Shown here piece by piece: positions 11,907 through 23,102 of a DNA stretch of 64,000 bases. Every line of letters begins with the position of its first letter. Positions within the stretch are counted from its first letter, which is position 1. The notes beneath the pieces are model-generated. The model did not search any database, was not told the origin of the DNA, and was given only the letters and a program-made list of their open reading frames with translations. A program made the position numbers and the translations under genes. This DNA is from Panax quinquefolius (Eukaryota; Streptophyta; Magnoliopsida; Apiales; Araliaceae). The stretch spans positions 26,291,741 to 26,355,740 of the forward strand of contig CM035171.1 in assembly GCA_020205615.1 (NCBI GenBank), written 5' to 3'.

Positions 11907-11915
11907 TTTGGAATT
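11907..11915. repeat. 9-bp target site duplication, left copy
   Basis: TTTGGAATT directly precedes the terminal GGGTTAAATAC of the Mutator-like element and recurs exactly at 15626-15634. Confidence 0.9.
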
Positions 11916-12096
11916 GGGTTAAATACATTTACATGCTTAAAGTATGACCTCTTTTATACTTCTATACTTGTGACCCTAATATTTAAAATTTTAAAATTTT
12001 ACATTAACCTACTCCAAGTACACTTAAGTAAACAAAAATAGCCCTAAAAGCTTTTCCGACCAAAACAATCGTCTGAATGTTGAGGTGTCACCGAGA
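11916..12096 (+). repeat. Left terminal inverted repeat of the MULE
   Basis: It runs from GGGTTAAATACATTTAC to GAGGTGTCACCGAG. It matches the reverse complement of 15461-15625 throughout, including TACTCCAAGTACACTTAAG and GTCTGAATG versus ATCTGAATG. Confidence 0.88.
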
Positions 12097-12195
12097 AGCC
12101 TTGTATTTCAATGTATTTGATTATTTAGAGTGTATTTGATTATTTAGAATGTATTTTCAATGTATTTTAACATTAAAACAAAATAAAACCATGTA

Positions 12196-12822
12196 CAATA
12201 GAACCTCTATAAATTAATATTGTTGGAACTGAAATTTTTTATTAATTTAGAGAGTTATTATTTAATCGATAAATTAATAATCTATTAAATTAAAGAGTGT
12301 TTTTCTATTCAGTGAACATAAATTTAATTACATTAAAATTATTGCATTTTATTGATGTTTATATCATATTTTTTTTGATGCAATGTATCATACTTATTAA
12401 ATTAATTTATCATACTTGTGAGGATGATACAATACATTTGGAGCCAATAACGCGAAAGAAAACACTCATAACGTCGATAACTCTTCACAAGTTTTTATTA
12501 TAATTCGAGAATGCAACACTTGAGCTTTTGGACGCAATGAGGAAAATTAAGGATAAAATTCAATTAGATTTGAAATTCAAGACAAAACAAACGATAATAG
12601 AATCATATTTTACAAGATTACCCTAGAAATATTTGTAATTTAAAAGAATTATTAATTTATGATTTTGATGGGACCATATATTTATATAAGGGTCTTTTTA
12701 AAAATTATTATTTTATCAAAATTATTAATTTATCCCATTAGCCCAAGTCGAGACTGGGAAAAAAAATATTATTTTAGAGAGATTATTAATTTATTGAGTA
12801 TTAATTTATAGAGGTTATAATG
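12196..12822 (+). mobile_element. Pogo/Tigger-like (Tc1-mariner superfamily) element nested in the MULE
   Basis: The ends are inverted copies of AACCTCTATAAATTAATA. The flanking dinucleotide is TA on both sides (12194-12195 and 12823-12824), as expected for Tc1-mariner insertion. The interior retains the C-terminus of a CENP-B/Tigger-type transposase, which supports the assignment. At about 630 bp it is a deleted derivative. Confidence 0.78.
12418..12626 (+). pseudogene. C-terminal fragment of a Tigger/CENP-B-like transposase
   Basis: The plus frame reads through a region with ITRKKTL, then one stop at 12501 (TAA, probably from CAA). It then runs through LELLDAMRKIKDKIQ and KQTIIESYF to a stop at 12624. 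The final QTIIESYF is a PIP-box-like PCNA-binding motif, typical of the tails of plant pogo-like transposases. The catalytic DDE domain and DNA-binding domain are missing. Confidence 0.7.
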
Positions 12823-13409
12823 TATATACTCATTTTCTTAGTCTAATATACTCCTTCCTCTGTCTATTCCTTACTGTTCCATATATGAAATTTTTTATTC
12901 TTAAAACATAAACCCATTAAAGATAAACAAATCAAACATTTAATTTTCAAATTGAGAATAAAGGGACAAGAATGCAAACTGCAAGTTAGGAAAAATCAAA
13001 GTTGGGCACGAAGGCAAAATCAAATGTGGGTTTGAACACACATAAGAGAAACGAAAAAAAAAAGATTTTTCTAAATTTTTTTTACAATTTCTTCTCTATC
13101 ATCAACTAACCTAAGAAATTAGGCCATTCTATCTAAAATATCTTAGGATACACATCATCAATCTCAATCTACATACCAAAAGAATCTACAATACAAAATT
13201 GGGAATTAAAACCATTTACTATTAAACCCATTTATTTTTGGTACAATTACATATTCTATTACATTTTTAAAAATAATTACAACAATAGTGCACTCATAAA
13301 ATATTTACATAATTAATACAATATCATATTTATATTACAATATTAGTACAAGTAAGATTCCTTAATTTAAGGATTAGTTATGCCATTTCTTCTCTCTCCC
13401 CTCATCTAG

Positions 13410-13412
<3 letters not shown>

Positions 13413-13445
<33 letters not shown>
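13413..13445. repeat. AT dinucleotide microsatellite
   Basis: About 33 bp of alternating AT inside the MULE. Confidence 0.9.
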
Positions 13446-13449
<4 letters not shown>

Positions 13450-13846
13450 CGATTCTGAACCAAAATAAAAGTTGGCGAGTTTCGCATTTTTTCTTTTGAA
13501 AGTCGTGGTGGACTTGCATCGAAAATGATGAAGTGCATTTCTTTTTTCCAAGAGTATTTGTGCCAAGACAGTTTGCAAACTTCAAAGTTTGGAAACTCAA
13601 CTGTAAGCAAATAATCAGCACAGAAGTATAACAAAATCAAATATTCAGATCCCAACTGAAGGTTCCTTCCGTCAAAATGCGAACAAGGTAACAGAGGATC
13701 TCCTAGATTTCAAACCGCTTGGTTAAAAACTTTGTTTCTACCGGGTCCAAAACCATCTTGCGCTTCGTAAGTGGATGATGAGGATGTTCTCGTAATAAAG
13801 ACGACGTGATGCGTAAGCACCACGAGAGACAAGAGATGTTGCTAAC

Positions 13847-14190
13847 CAAACTTTCATACTAAGGTAACCAAACCTGCCATATCAAAGTAACCAATCAATC
13901 TCCACACTTTTAATTTTTTCTTAGTGCGCTTGGTAACCAAACCTTCATACCAAGGTAACCAATTCAGCTTTATTGGGTTACAAATTAATTATAAAAAATT
14001 TAAGAAACGGGTCTCCAAGTGTTACGTGCAGATGGTCTCCGAAATGTCATGTCTAAGTTTCCATTTATGTAGCTGTTAGTACTTATAAATAACCTTTTAA
14101 AAATAAAATTATTTTGAATATTGGGCAGTTGGTAACCAAACCTTCGTACAAAGGTAACCATTTCAATTTTTGTGGGTAACCAAATATTCA
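13847..14190. repeat. Degenerate GGTAACCAAACC / AAGGTAACCA repeats
   Basis: The pair GGTAACCAAACCTTC then AAGGTAACCA recurs at about 13850, 13930 and 14130, separated by 80-200 bp. It may be a decayed internal repeat of the MULE; I see no function. Confidence 0.6.
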
Positions 14191-14416
14191 TAAAAAAAAT
14201 TTGTTCGTAATTTGCTCTTTGTTCGGCTACTCCGGATTCGTTTTGGATATGTTCTTGATGGTTTGGTAACTCCGACTTCTTAATTTTTGATTTGTTTTGG
14301 TAACTCCGAAATATATTTTAACTTCTAAATATGTGTCGATTTGCAAGACATTTCTGTCCCATCTCTCTCGCACTTACACACGGTACAGAGCTGTGCATCA
14401 TCGGAGAGCAGTGGCC

Positions 14417-14630
14417 ATGGACGACCTTCCAATTGAGAAGATACAAATATCGAGACCCACACTCTCCTCTCTCATCCATCGCGTCTCCTCCGCCTCCGGT
14501 GACATAAAGCCTTTCTCTTTGGCTCCGTATCCTATATTACTCCTTTCAATCTCTCCGATGATTCCTCCGCCGCCGGCGTAACTATTCCAGACGAAAATTC
14601 TCCATCTCTCATCATAGTTATTTGTTGTTA
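14417..14630 (+). pseudogene. Captured host exon, resembles N-terminus of an Abraxas/FAM175-like protein
   Basis: The frame starts MDDLPIEKIQISRPTLSS and continues SLIHRVSSASGDI. A one-base shift near 14507-14512 then moves the reading to LFGSVSYITPFNLSDDSS in the next frame. This pattern (an N-terminal motif ending GDI, then LFG, then LSDDS) is what I recall of plant BRISC/BRCA1-A subunit Abraxas-like proteins with an MPN domain. The rest of that gene is absent. A GC-rich plant-gene-like stretch inside a MULE fits Pack-MULE capture. The identity rests on memory of the family and needs a protein search. Confidence 0.5.
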
Positions 14631-15460
14631 GATTCAAATATTTGAATTTGAATTATTAATTATGGCAGTTATTTGTCCTTAATTTTAGGTTTCCTTATTA
14701 ATGTGAATTGTACTATTTTTGTAATATGGGTCCTAATTATACTCTTTTTATAATTATTTAGTTGATGCACTTTTCTTGTAATTACTTTTTATTTGTTGTA
14801 TAGTTATATAAAGCACCCTTTATTTTTCATCAGAAAATTCAGCTACCAATTAACTAGAACCAAATCCATTTATATACAATTTGAGCAGATACAGATTGGG
14901 CCGCTACCATCAGTGATCAATCTCTCTCACAACGTAAACCAAAACCCTAATAAAAACTCATAAAAAGTTAGTTCAACACATCTTCTGTACGTGTGAAGAT
15001 GCAAAGATATAATCCTTACGAATTTACCTAAATTTCGGTATTGATCGGAGAGGAACGACGTAGGAGCGAAGTGAGTAAAAAGATAAGATCTTCATATAGC
15101 TTTCTCTATCCTCCTGTGAGACTTCTAGGGTTTTGGTTTTGCTGGATAAGGGGAGGCTTGTAGATCTTGAAGAAGCGCGACCAGGAAAGAGGAGAGAGAG
15201 AAGATGGATGGTCGGAAGAAGATGACTAATATTGTCTGTATTTGTTGAAGATGAATAATGAAAAGAAGATGAACAATTTGCTTAATGAAGAAGGATATAT
15301 GTTATTTGTTCTTTTTATACTTTTGCACTATAATTTAGGAAAAATATTAAATCTAGAATTGGTTTGTATTAAACTGCCCCAACTTGTATTGCAAGTGTAT
15401 TTACTAAATAAATCGTATATTATAATAGTCATATACATTCAAACCGTATACAATATATTT

Positions 15461-15625
15461 CTCGGTGACACCTCAGCATTCAGATAATTTTTTTGGCCGA
15501 AAAAATTTTTAGGGTCACTTTTGTTTACTTAAGTGTACTTGGAGTATACTCATGTAAAATTTTATACATTAGGGTCATAAGTATAAAAGGGGTCATACTT
15601 CGAATAACGGAAGTGTATATAGCCC
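15461..15625 (-). repeat. Right terminal inverted repeat of the MULE
   Basis: This is the reverse-complement partner of 11916-12096, ending in CCC at 15625. It is followed directly by the duplicated TTTGGAATT at 15626-15634. Confidence 0.88.
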
Positions 15626-15763
15626 TTTGGAATTTGATTACCTTAAAATTTAGATAAATAAATAAAAAGATAAATATTATTTACTTAAAAAGGATAAAAT
15701 TATAGTATATTTAAAATTGTAGATAGAAAATAGTATATAAAAAAAAAGACAAGAGTGACATAA

Positions 15764-16253
15764 TGAGACGCCCCCAAAATAAGTCCATACAACCCATTTT
15801 GAGTTGCCAAATATATACTATAAAATCTAAATACAAATTTCCCTACTTACTACTATTAACTTATCGTGCAAAATATACGACAACACATAAACTATGAGTT
15901 TTCATACAAATATTGTAACGTATATAATATGACAATATCCACACTCAAATTAAGTTGTCATTACAATTATTGCTACACTATTTTATAATCCCTGACTATA
16001 TTAACTATCACGGACCATTACTCCAATCCCTGACTAGTTCCAACTACACTCTCATTTCTTGAGAAGAACAATGAAACAAAAAAGAAAAGGGTGAGCTCAA
16101 ATTAGCCAGTAAAGAATATTATAACGAAGAGGTGAGGATATCTCTCATTTCAGATTCTAACTTCCAAGTTATTTTCTCCATATTATGGTTTCTTTATAAA
16201 ACTTTAACTAAAGGTATAACCTTTGAGAGTAGAATATGTTCCTTCTTATCCAA
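15764..16253 (-). mobile_element. Family-A remnant A0, part 1: LTR tail joined to the pol 3' end
   Basis: On the minus strand, 16253-16124 encodes the integrase C-terminal region (LDKKEHIL, VIPLVKVL, ITWKLESEM) with stops. It then jumps straight into LTR sequence (16123-15764) ending GGGGGCGTCTCA. The pol tail, polypurine tract and LTR 5' half are deleted. The reading continues across the family-B insertion to 43694-44008, so B landed inside this old copy. Confidence 0.85.
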
Positions 16254-17066
16254 TGTGACGCCCCCAAATTCAGGTACTTGAAACCCGAACTCGGTGCTTC
16301 ACGATACCATTTCTATGAGCGGAATACTACTACTAATAATAACAATAATATAAAAATCAAACTTAATTTACATTTATCAGAGTCTAATCCCAAGCACGCA
16401 ACCTTCACTATAATTCCTTACATGATAGATAATATATATCATTGTCTTAATACAGTTTAACTATTACAAAAGATACCATTAAACATATTCTGTTTGTTTT
16501 CCTTTTCCCTTGTTCTTGGCCGAACCTTCTAGCTTTTCACACTTAGCTGAAAATATTTAAATTAAGCAAGGATGAGCATTTGAGTGCCTAGCAAGTAATA
16601 ACAATTATAAATATAATTAGCTGAAAGAATTAAATATTTTCTTTATACATCACTTCTACAACGATTCAATAGTTGTGAAGTAAACTAAACCGATAATAAT
16701 AACATAACAACTATATATCACATTTTTGAAACTACGTATTGACTATAAATGGGGTTTAGGTGACCTACTATGAACATTATTTTAAATTTTCGCTAAGGTT
16801 TGACAGAACTTCATCTGCAAACCGTCATAACTTATAGGCACGAGGGTGTACATCCCAGAGACCCTGTATTGATCAATACTACATTGCAAGAACGATGTTA
16901 TCGTTCACTCTGTCCGCCTTGGGCGCATAAAAGTTTTTCCGTGATCGGGATGTTCATACTTAGTTGGGAATCCGAACCAAAGCAATTTGATTGGATACAA
17001 TGAGGTTTTATCATATTCAACGATATTTCTAAATCAGTGTCTAAATGGGTCAAATAGCTTAGACGG

Positions 17067-17068
<2 letters not shown>

Positions 17069-17115
<47 letters not shown>
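17069..17115. repeat. TA dinucleotide microsatellite
   Basis: 47 bp of alternating TA inside the family-B LTR. Confidence 0.95.
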
Positions 17116-17117
<2 letters not shown>

Positions 17118-17639
17118 ACATGCGTTTAACTACAATGATTATCCAAGTGAGGACACTTGTATAACCATATTTCAAAATTAACGAACAGAATATATATATG
17201 AGTTATATAATATAATATCATGTTGATAAACAATGATCGGATATAATATATACGACAATAGGGTTAATAATCTAGTACAGTAATAATATAATTCTGAATC
17301 TTCTTACTCATGTCCATTGCATAAAGGAAATGCAAAGGTAGGATACTTGCCTGGTCTGCTGCTTACAATACGCAACTTAGTTTTATCTCTTATATCACAA
17401 CATATCATTCATAAGATCATTTTACTGATTAGAACAACATACTATAACACATAGCACTACTTGTTACAGTCAACACATAACCTAAGCACATTGTCACACA
17501 TGTTTCACAATCATTGGATCACAAACAAACACATATACATACCAATTATACAAGTCCAGATCAATTTCTGAAACTTGTCAGTGTACCGACGGCTTTATCG
17601 GGTAATTATCGAGTCTAAGACTCTATCCTGTAGTTCAAC

Positions 17640-18860
17640 ATCTGTAAGTATCAGTCATTTTATTTTTAAATAACTTATAATAATTTTTAAAATATTTATT
17701 ATAATTTATCATGAATTTTGAAACATCGGAATCATTATTAAATGATTTAAATATTAAATAATTCCATTATCATTAATATTTAATTAATATTAAACTATTA
17801 ATGAAACCATTGCCAAAATATTAAAGTTATTTATAATAACTCCAAAATACTTTTAAAGTATTAATATTATCCTTAAATGATTTTTAAAACATTTAAAATT
17901 ATTTTTAAATAATTATCATTAATATTTAAATATTAATGTATCATTTATCAAAATATTAAAAGTCATTAAGTATAACTTAAAATATTTTTTAATTCATTTA
18001 TATCCTTTTAAAATGATTTTTAAATTAATAAAACTATTTTTAAATTATTTATTTAATATAATTATTAAATAAACTTAATATCATTAATATTAAATTAATA
18101 TCATTAATATTAAATTATTAATGAAATTATCCTTTAACTATTAAAAGTTATATTTTATAACTTAAAATACCTTTAAACAGTTTATTATCATTTAAAGTGA
18201 TTTTTATAATATTAAAATCATTTTAAAACTAATTTTTTTAATATAATTATTAAATAACTTTGACATCATTAATAGTAAATAATTAATGAACTTTACCTTT
18301 AACTATTGAAAGTTATATTTTATAACTTTAAATATTTTTAAACTATTTATTTTTATTTAAAATAATTTTTTTTCTAATATTAAAATCATTTTTAAACTAA
18401 TTTATTTAATATAATTATTAAATAAATCTAATATAATTAATATTAAAATATTAATATTTTTCATGACAAAATATCAAAAGTTATATTTTATAACATAAAA
18501 TATTTTTATAACCTTAAATCATTTTTCTATAATTTTTAAATCATTAATTCTATTTTTCATAATTTATTTAATACATTTATTAAATAAATTATTTATCATT
18601 AATATTAATTTATTAATGAAATTTCATTAAAAATATTAAAAGTTACATTGATAACTCAAAAATATTTTTAAACACTTTATTCTTATTTAAAATGATTTTT
18701 ATAACATTAAAATCATTTTTCTCCAATTTATTTAATACACTAATTAAATATCATTAATATTCAAATAATTCTAAATATTAATGAAAAATATTCCAAATAA
18801 TTAAAAGTTATTTTTTCATAATTTAAAATAATTTTTAAAACTATTTTTGTAATTTTTAGA
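17640..18860. repeat. AT-rich degenerate tandem array, about 160-bp period
   Basis: A phrase close to AAAAGTTATATTTTATAAC recurs at about 17822, 17959, 18148, 18307, 18477, 18637 and 18803. Each is preceded by ATTAATGAAA-like and followed by TTTTTAAAC-like stretches. The spacing is 137-190 bp. The core is itself an imperfect palindrome. G and C are nearly absent. It lies within the family-B LTR, downstream of the putative transcription start. Confidence 0.75.
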
Positions 18861-20126
18861 ATTTATTTTCTATTTTAATCATTTTTCAGAAATTCAAAAA
18901 ATTAAAAGAATTAAATCCGTCGCTGTAGCCTTTAGCGACGCTTTCTGTCACTGTTGGTGTTCTTGAGGCTCAAGAACACTGACAGTTAGTTGCTAAGGGA
19001 TCAGGTTTGACCGATCGCGACCCAAAGAATCAAGATGTTTTACAGGTATTCTTGTAATGATCGTGTAGTATTAATGTAATGCTACATGAATCATCAACTA
19101 ACAGGGTCTAACTACAACATACAAGCAAGATCTGAAGGTCCAAAGTGGCTGTCAGACCCTTCCTGGGTTTTCTGGGTTACCTAGAAACCCAGGCAGTGCT
19201 TCATAGCTACTTTGTGCCTTAATTAAATCGAGTTCTGTGTGATACTATGATGTTCAAATGGTTCTAGTGTGTAGCCAAAATACAAGTGAATAGATCTAAC
19301 ACATAAAATTGATCTAAACACATCACAATAGCTAGATCCATGTTGGTCAAAGTCTGTTAGAGACAGTGTTCTTGATTTTTTGGAAATTCCAGAAAACGAT
19401 TATCGTGATCATCCCAACTACTTTGACCATCCATTCCATCCATCTTGTTTATTGTTTAATAGATCTAAAGGCATGCATTTGTAGTTCATATATCATACTA
19501 TAACCTAGATACAACAACAAGATCAAATCCATAAACATACGAGAGATCTGGATGCATAAACAAGCTGTCAGACGGTTCTGGGCATGAACTGGGTTACCCA
19601 GAAAACCGAAAGTCATGGTCAGTCAATGAGGTTTAACCACTCATAACTTTCATTATGTACACGATCTGGGCTAGATTCAAGTTGCAGAGTGAAGCCCATA
19701 TAACAAAGAACATATCTATAACATAAAACACATATAACACCTAATATAGAAAGATCTAGAGGCTCTGGCATTTGTTGTCAGACCACAATTTTAAATTTTT
19801 TTCCAGATTTGAAAATCATCAAATCCGAGCCTATAGATGTTATAGATCCAACATCTATCAACCCATATCATTTATTAACACTATAAACAATATATTTAAA
19901 CAACTAACCACAACTTTTATCACAGCTAGCAAGATCAGATTATAAATTAGGTTTATACCTCTTTTGAACAATTTCTTGAATCTAAGTCTTTTGATTTGCT
20001 AGGGGTGTTAGTGGGGCTTGAATTGGGGACTGAAATACTATATAAGTTCGTGGGTTTTGAGAGAGAGAGACTTGGTTGAGTGTATGTGTATGAATGAGCT
20101 TAAATGTGACACTTTCTCTCTCCAAT

Positions 20127-20139
20127 CCTTTATATATAA
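20127..20139 (-). promoter_or_regulatory. TATA-like element of the family-B LTR
   Basis: The minus strand reads CTTATATATAAAGG. It is followed downstream by an AGAGAGAAAGTG pyrimidine/purine-rich leader, conserved in the partner LTR at 37740-37752. Confidence 0.6.
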
Positions 20140-20321
20140 GCTTTAGATGCAATGAATTGGCTGGGCTATTGACTGATTGCTGGAATTTAATGTCACATGG
20201 AGTTGTTAGATTAGTTTACCAACTACAACTTTGTCTAGATACACAAGTTATCTCAAAATAATGCAAGAGGGGTAATTTGGTCTTTTGACTTTTGATTTTA
20301 AGGGCAACATGGTAATCATGG

Positions 20322-20380
20322 CAAACCCTTAGGGTTTGACCCTTAGGGTTTAACCCTTAGGGTTTAACACTAAGGTTTAG
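20322..20380. repeat. Telomere-like CCCTTAGGGTTT cluster
   Basis: AACCCTTAGGGTTT recurs about every 15-16 bp, each unit palindromic around CCCTTAGGG or AACCCTTAGGGTT. Dispersed ATTAGGGTTT motifs continue to about 20810. The partner LTR keeps a shorter version near 37935-37975. This is LTR sequence, not a telomere tract. Confidence 0.75.
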
Positions 20381-21484
20381 CACAAAGTGTTGTAGGATTT
20401 CCAATTTGAACAAAAAATGAAATTCTTAGTTTCAAAAAAAAAATACTAATTATAGTTTCTTAATTAATTTAGGTTTTTAATTACTTAGTACATTGCTAAT
20501 TAGGTTTAAGATACACTAATTAGCATTAAACTTCTCAATTTAACGATTATGGTTTACCATAAGCAAATTAGGGTTTGTACAAAAATAAAATTTTAGTTTT
20601 CTAAAAATTGTAATTAGGGTTTCTTGAAATAGTTTAGGTTTTCAATTAATAAAAACTTGCTAATTAGGTTTAGGTCCACTAATTAACATTAAACATTCTA
20701 ATTTTGCAATTAGGGTTTCCCCACTTGACAATTAGGGTTAGAATAAAATATTAGGGTTTATAAATATTATTTAGGGTTTTCAAAATTAGGGGTTTTAATT
20801 ACTAATTAGGATTTTTCATAATTAGCATTTAAATTCTATACTACACAACATAAATCACATCACACAATCATTACACAGTCTTGGATCTCCCATTTGAGTT
20901 TTACAATTGGGTGAAACAAATTAATGCTATGGTTTGGTCATGATATAACATAATTGAACAACCATTATCAGTCCACACATATATAGTATATATTTATAGC
21001 ACTAAAAAATCAAAATACAATTAATATTATATTATTATTCTCATTCCTTGATAAAAATCCAAAATTAGACTTTGGATTCCATATCTGATTTATATGGCTT
21101 ATATACCTTTATTAAGTTAAAATAATTAACTTAATTAATATAAATTAAATTCATATAATAAAATAAAATTATTATTATAATAATTCTAATAACCAGATTC
21201 ATATATTATTTAAATAATATAAAATCATATTTTTATGTAAAATAATTAATAAAAACCTTTCTACTATAAAATTAATTATTATAAGAATATAATTTATAAT
21301 GTGCAATAATTCTAAAATAAAATTATTTTTAATAATTCATGTAATAATTATATATTTTATTTATCACATAAAATACATACACACATTATCTTGGCACATA
21401 TTCCCCATATTTATTTTAATAAATATAAAAAAAATTATACGCAAAATTTCTGATTTAATTATATAAAAATATCGGGTTATTACA

Positions 21485-21665
21485 TTCACCCTCCATTATA
21501 AAGATTCTGTCCTCGGAATCACCGTTTTAAAACCTATACATACACGGGTGCATAGCATACACAATCATTGCAATTAGATCTCGATCATAATTGATCGAAC
21601 CAATCTTTAAGTATTCAGCATAAAGCTTATCTATCTCCTTAAACAAAATTTGATTTTTAAAGAAC
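21485..21665 (-). mobile_element. Family-B polypurine tract and pol-end remnant
   Basis: On the minus strand, sequence encoding SEDRIFIMEGE and a stop runs into GGAGGGTGAA immediately before the LTR start at 21484. This is the usual arrangement of a gypsy polyprotein end, polypurine tract and 3' LTR. Confidence 0.65.
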
Positions 21666-21689
21666 TTAAATTCCTCCTTCAAAATAATT

Positions 21690-22364
21690 TATAAAATAAT
21701 TTACTATATATAAGAAAATAATATATAAGAAAATAAATTTTGTTTGAATGATACCTGGAGTTGCATCCTCGGCTGCTACCGCATCTTGTACATTCATGCT
21801 GAAGACTTCTGCGGTTGGTTTTGTTGGTTTGTTTGTTGAAGTCGGTCCCGTTATCGCCAATGTCTTGCTGCCTTTCCTCGTATTTGCATTCCTTGCCTCC
21901 TTTCTCCTTCCTGGACAGTCTTTCACCTTATGCTCCTTTGATTCACAAGTAAAACGCCCACTATACATTCTTGGATTGGGACAGTTAGGAGAGATATATC
22001 CCTCCTGTCCACACTTGCAACACACAAACTTTCCTTTTAAAAACACTCCCGGTTCATTTTCGGTATTATCGAAATTATCTCCTTTTATCGTATAGGTAGC
22101 AAAAGCTGTCTTTTGCCCCTCCGTTATCGTAGCTATTCCAAACGCTTCTATAGGGTTAGTTGATCTTCTAAATCCTGGTGATACGATTGCCTTGAAGTCT
22201 TTGACGTTTGTCGTTCGATTATCTGGCTAATTCTCCGCGGCTGGTATTCCGTTCTGCATAGCTTGATCGTCCATATTCGCAAAATTCTGTATCGGGTCTG
22301 GTTGTCCTCTAGCTTTGTTGACAGGTTCTTCTGCCTTTTAGTTTCATTTTCGTCTGGGCGGCAT
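21690..22364 (-). pseudogene. Family-B gag fragment with zinc knuckle
   Basis: An ATG at 22364 begins MPPRRK, a common gypsy gag start, followed by several stops. A frame from about 22046 carries CKCGQEGYISPNC (CX2CX4-type knuckle with Tyr where His is expected). A second motif, CESKEHKVKDC, follows, then a basic RRKEARNANTRKG stretch. The capsid region between start and knuckle is mostly deleted, and no protease or pol follows. Confidence 0.75.
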
Positions 22365-23076
22365 TATCATAAATTATTCTTATTAACTTACATTCTAAAC
22401 CTTATCGTATATGCTTAACATATAACACAAAATTTTCTACTCAATAATCCAAAATATTAAATTTTGAAAACTGGGTTTACTATATTAACCAGTGTTCAGA
22501 TAAATATCTACTATCTTTATACCAACTTATTTCATTAATCTCACATAGTCTCATATTACTAGCACTTGACATACCATAGCACATACCGCTTTAAACATCC
22601 GCTATCCCTTTGTGACTCAAAAGTCGGGATTCGCTGCCACAACTTATACAAAAGTTAAGAATATTACATTATACTCACATACATATCTTATACATATCAT
22701 AGAATCACACTCATTCCACTAATACTACTTATTTCTTACGCCTTCACTAAGGATCATTTGCTTAGTAATCTATATTATGAGACCCCGAATTTTATGAAAT
22801 AAAAGTTTTCAATTTTTCTATTTTGGTAAATAGTTAAATTGATAAAAGTTTAAAGTTAAGGGTAATATGTAAATTTTTTTTTTGCAAAGTAAGCAAGTTG
22901 ATATAAAATATTCGTTGTGTCGGGGAATATCCGTACGACGGTACAATCATCGGGTGGACCCCACAAATGTAATTATTGTTGATTGAGAAAACGAAAAAAT
23001 ATTTTTATGAAAATAACAAATGGAAGTATTACTGTTTAAAGCTGTTGAAACACCGTTTGTTAAAAGTAATGATATG

Positions 23077-23102
23077 TCTGGCGTGGTTGCATAGTAGCAC
23101 AC
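23077..23102 (+). promoter_or_regulatory. Conserved 26-bp U3 block of family-A LTRs
   Basis: The block begins TCTGGCGTGG and ends AGTAGCACAC. It is identical at 28026-28051, 35278-35303, 38668-38693 and 48938-48963, although surrounding LTR sequence differs by many substitutions and indels. It lies about 430 bp upstream of the TATA box. A regulatory role is inferred. Confidence 0.6.

Larger units (their letters stand above)
11916..15625. mobile_element. Mutator-like DNA transposon, non-autonomous (Pack-MULE)
   Basis: Long terminal inverted repeats (about 165-180 bp, diverged) face each other at 11916-12096 and 15461-15625. The ends are GGG and CCC, and a perfect 9-bp duplication TTTGGAATT flanks the element, the hallmark of Mutator-like elements. 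No MuDR-type transposase is visible. The interior holds a nested pogo-like element, degenerate GGTAACCAAACC repeats (13850-14200), a captured exon resembling an Abraxas-like gene, and other 5'-UTR-like GC-richer DNA near 15000-15240 that may also be captured. The TIR divergence means the copy is not young. Confidence 0.88.
16254..21484 (-). mobile_element. Family-B 3' LTR, 5.2 kb
   Basis: Read on the minus strand, it starts TGTAATAACCCGATATTT and ends GGGGGCGTCACA. The same sequence is present in the partial right LTR (37487-38333 and 42936-43688). A TATA-like TTATATATAAAGG lies at about 20139-20127. It holds an AT-rich tandem array, a TA microsatellite and telomere-like motifs. At 5.2 kb it is unusually long for an LTR. 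Confidence 0.85.

Noticed and set aside
13374..13655. 93-codon minus-strand frame inside the MULE
   Set aside because: Its C-terminal part is the AT microsatellite read as alternating Ile-Tyr, and the rest matches no family I know. It may contain a captured exon but cannot be supported.
20322..20380. True telomere or interstitial telomere tract
   Set aside because: The units are palindromic CCCTTAGGGTTT with 15-16 bp spacing rather than head-to-tail TTTAGGG, and they are part of an LTR present twice.
21748..22095. 115-codon plus-strand frame
   Set aside because: It is the antisense shadow of the family-B gag zinc-knuckle region, whose minus-strand frame shows the cysteine motifs.
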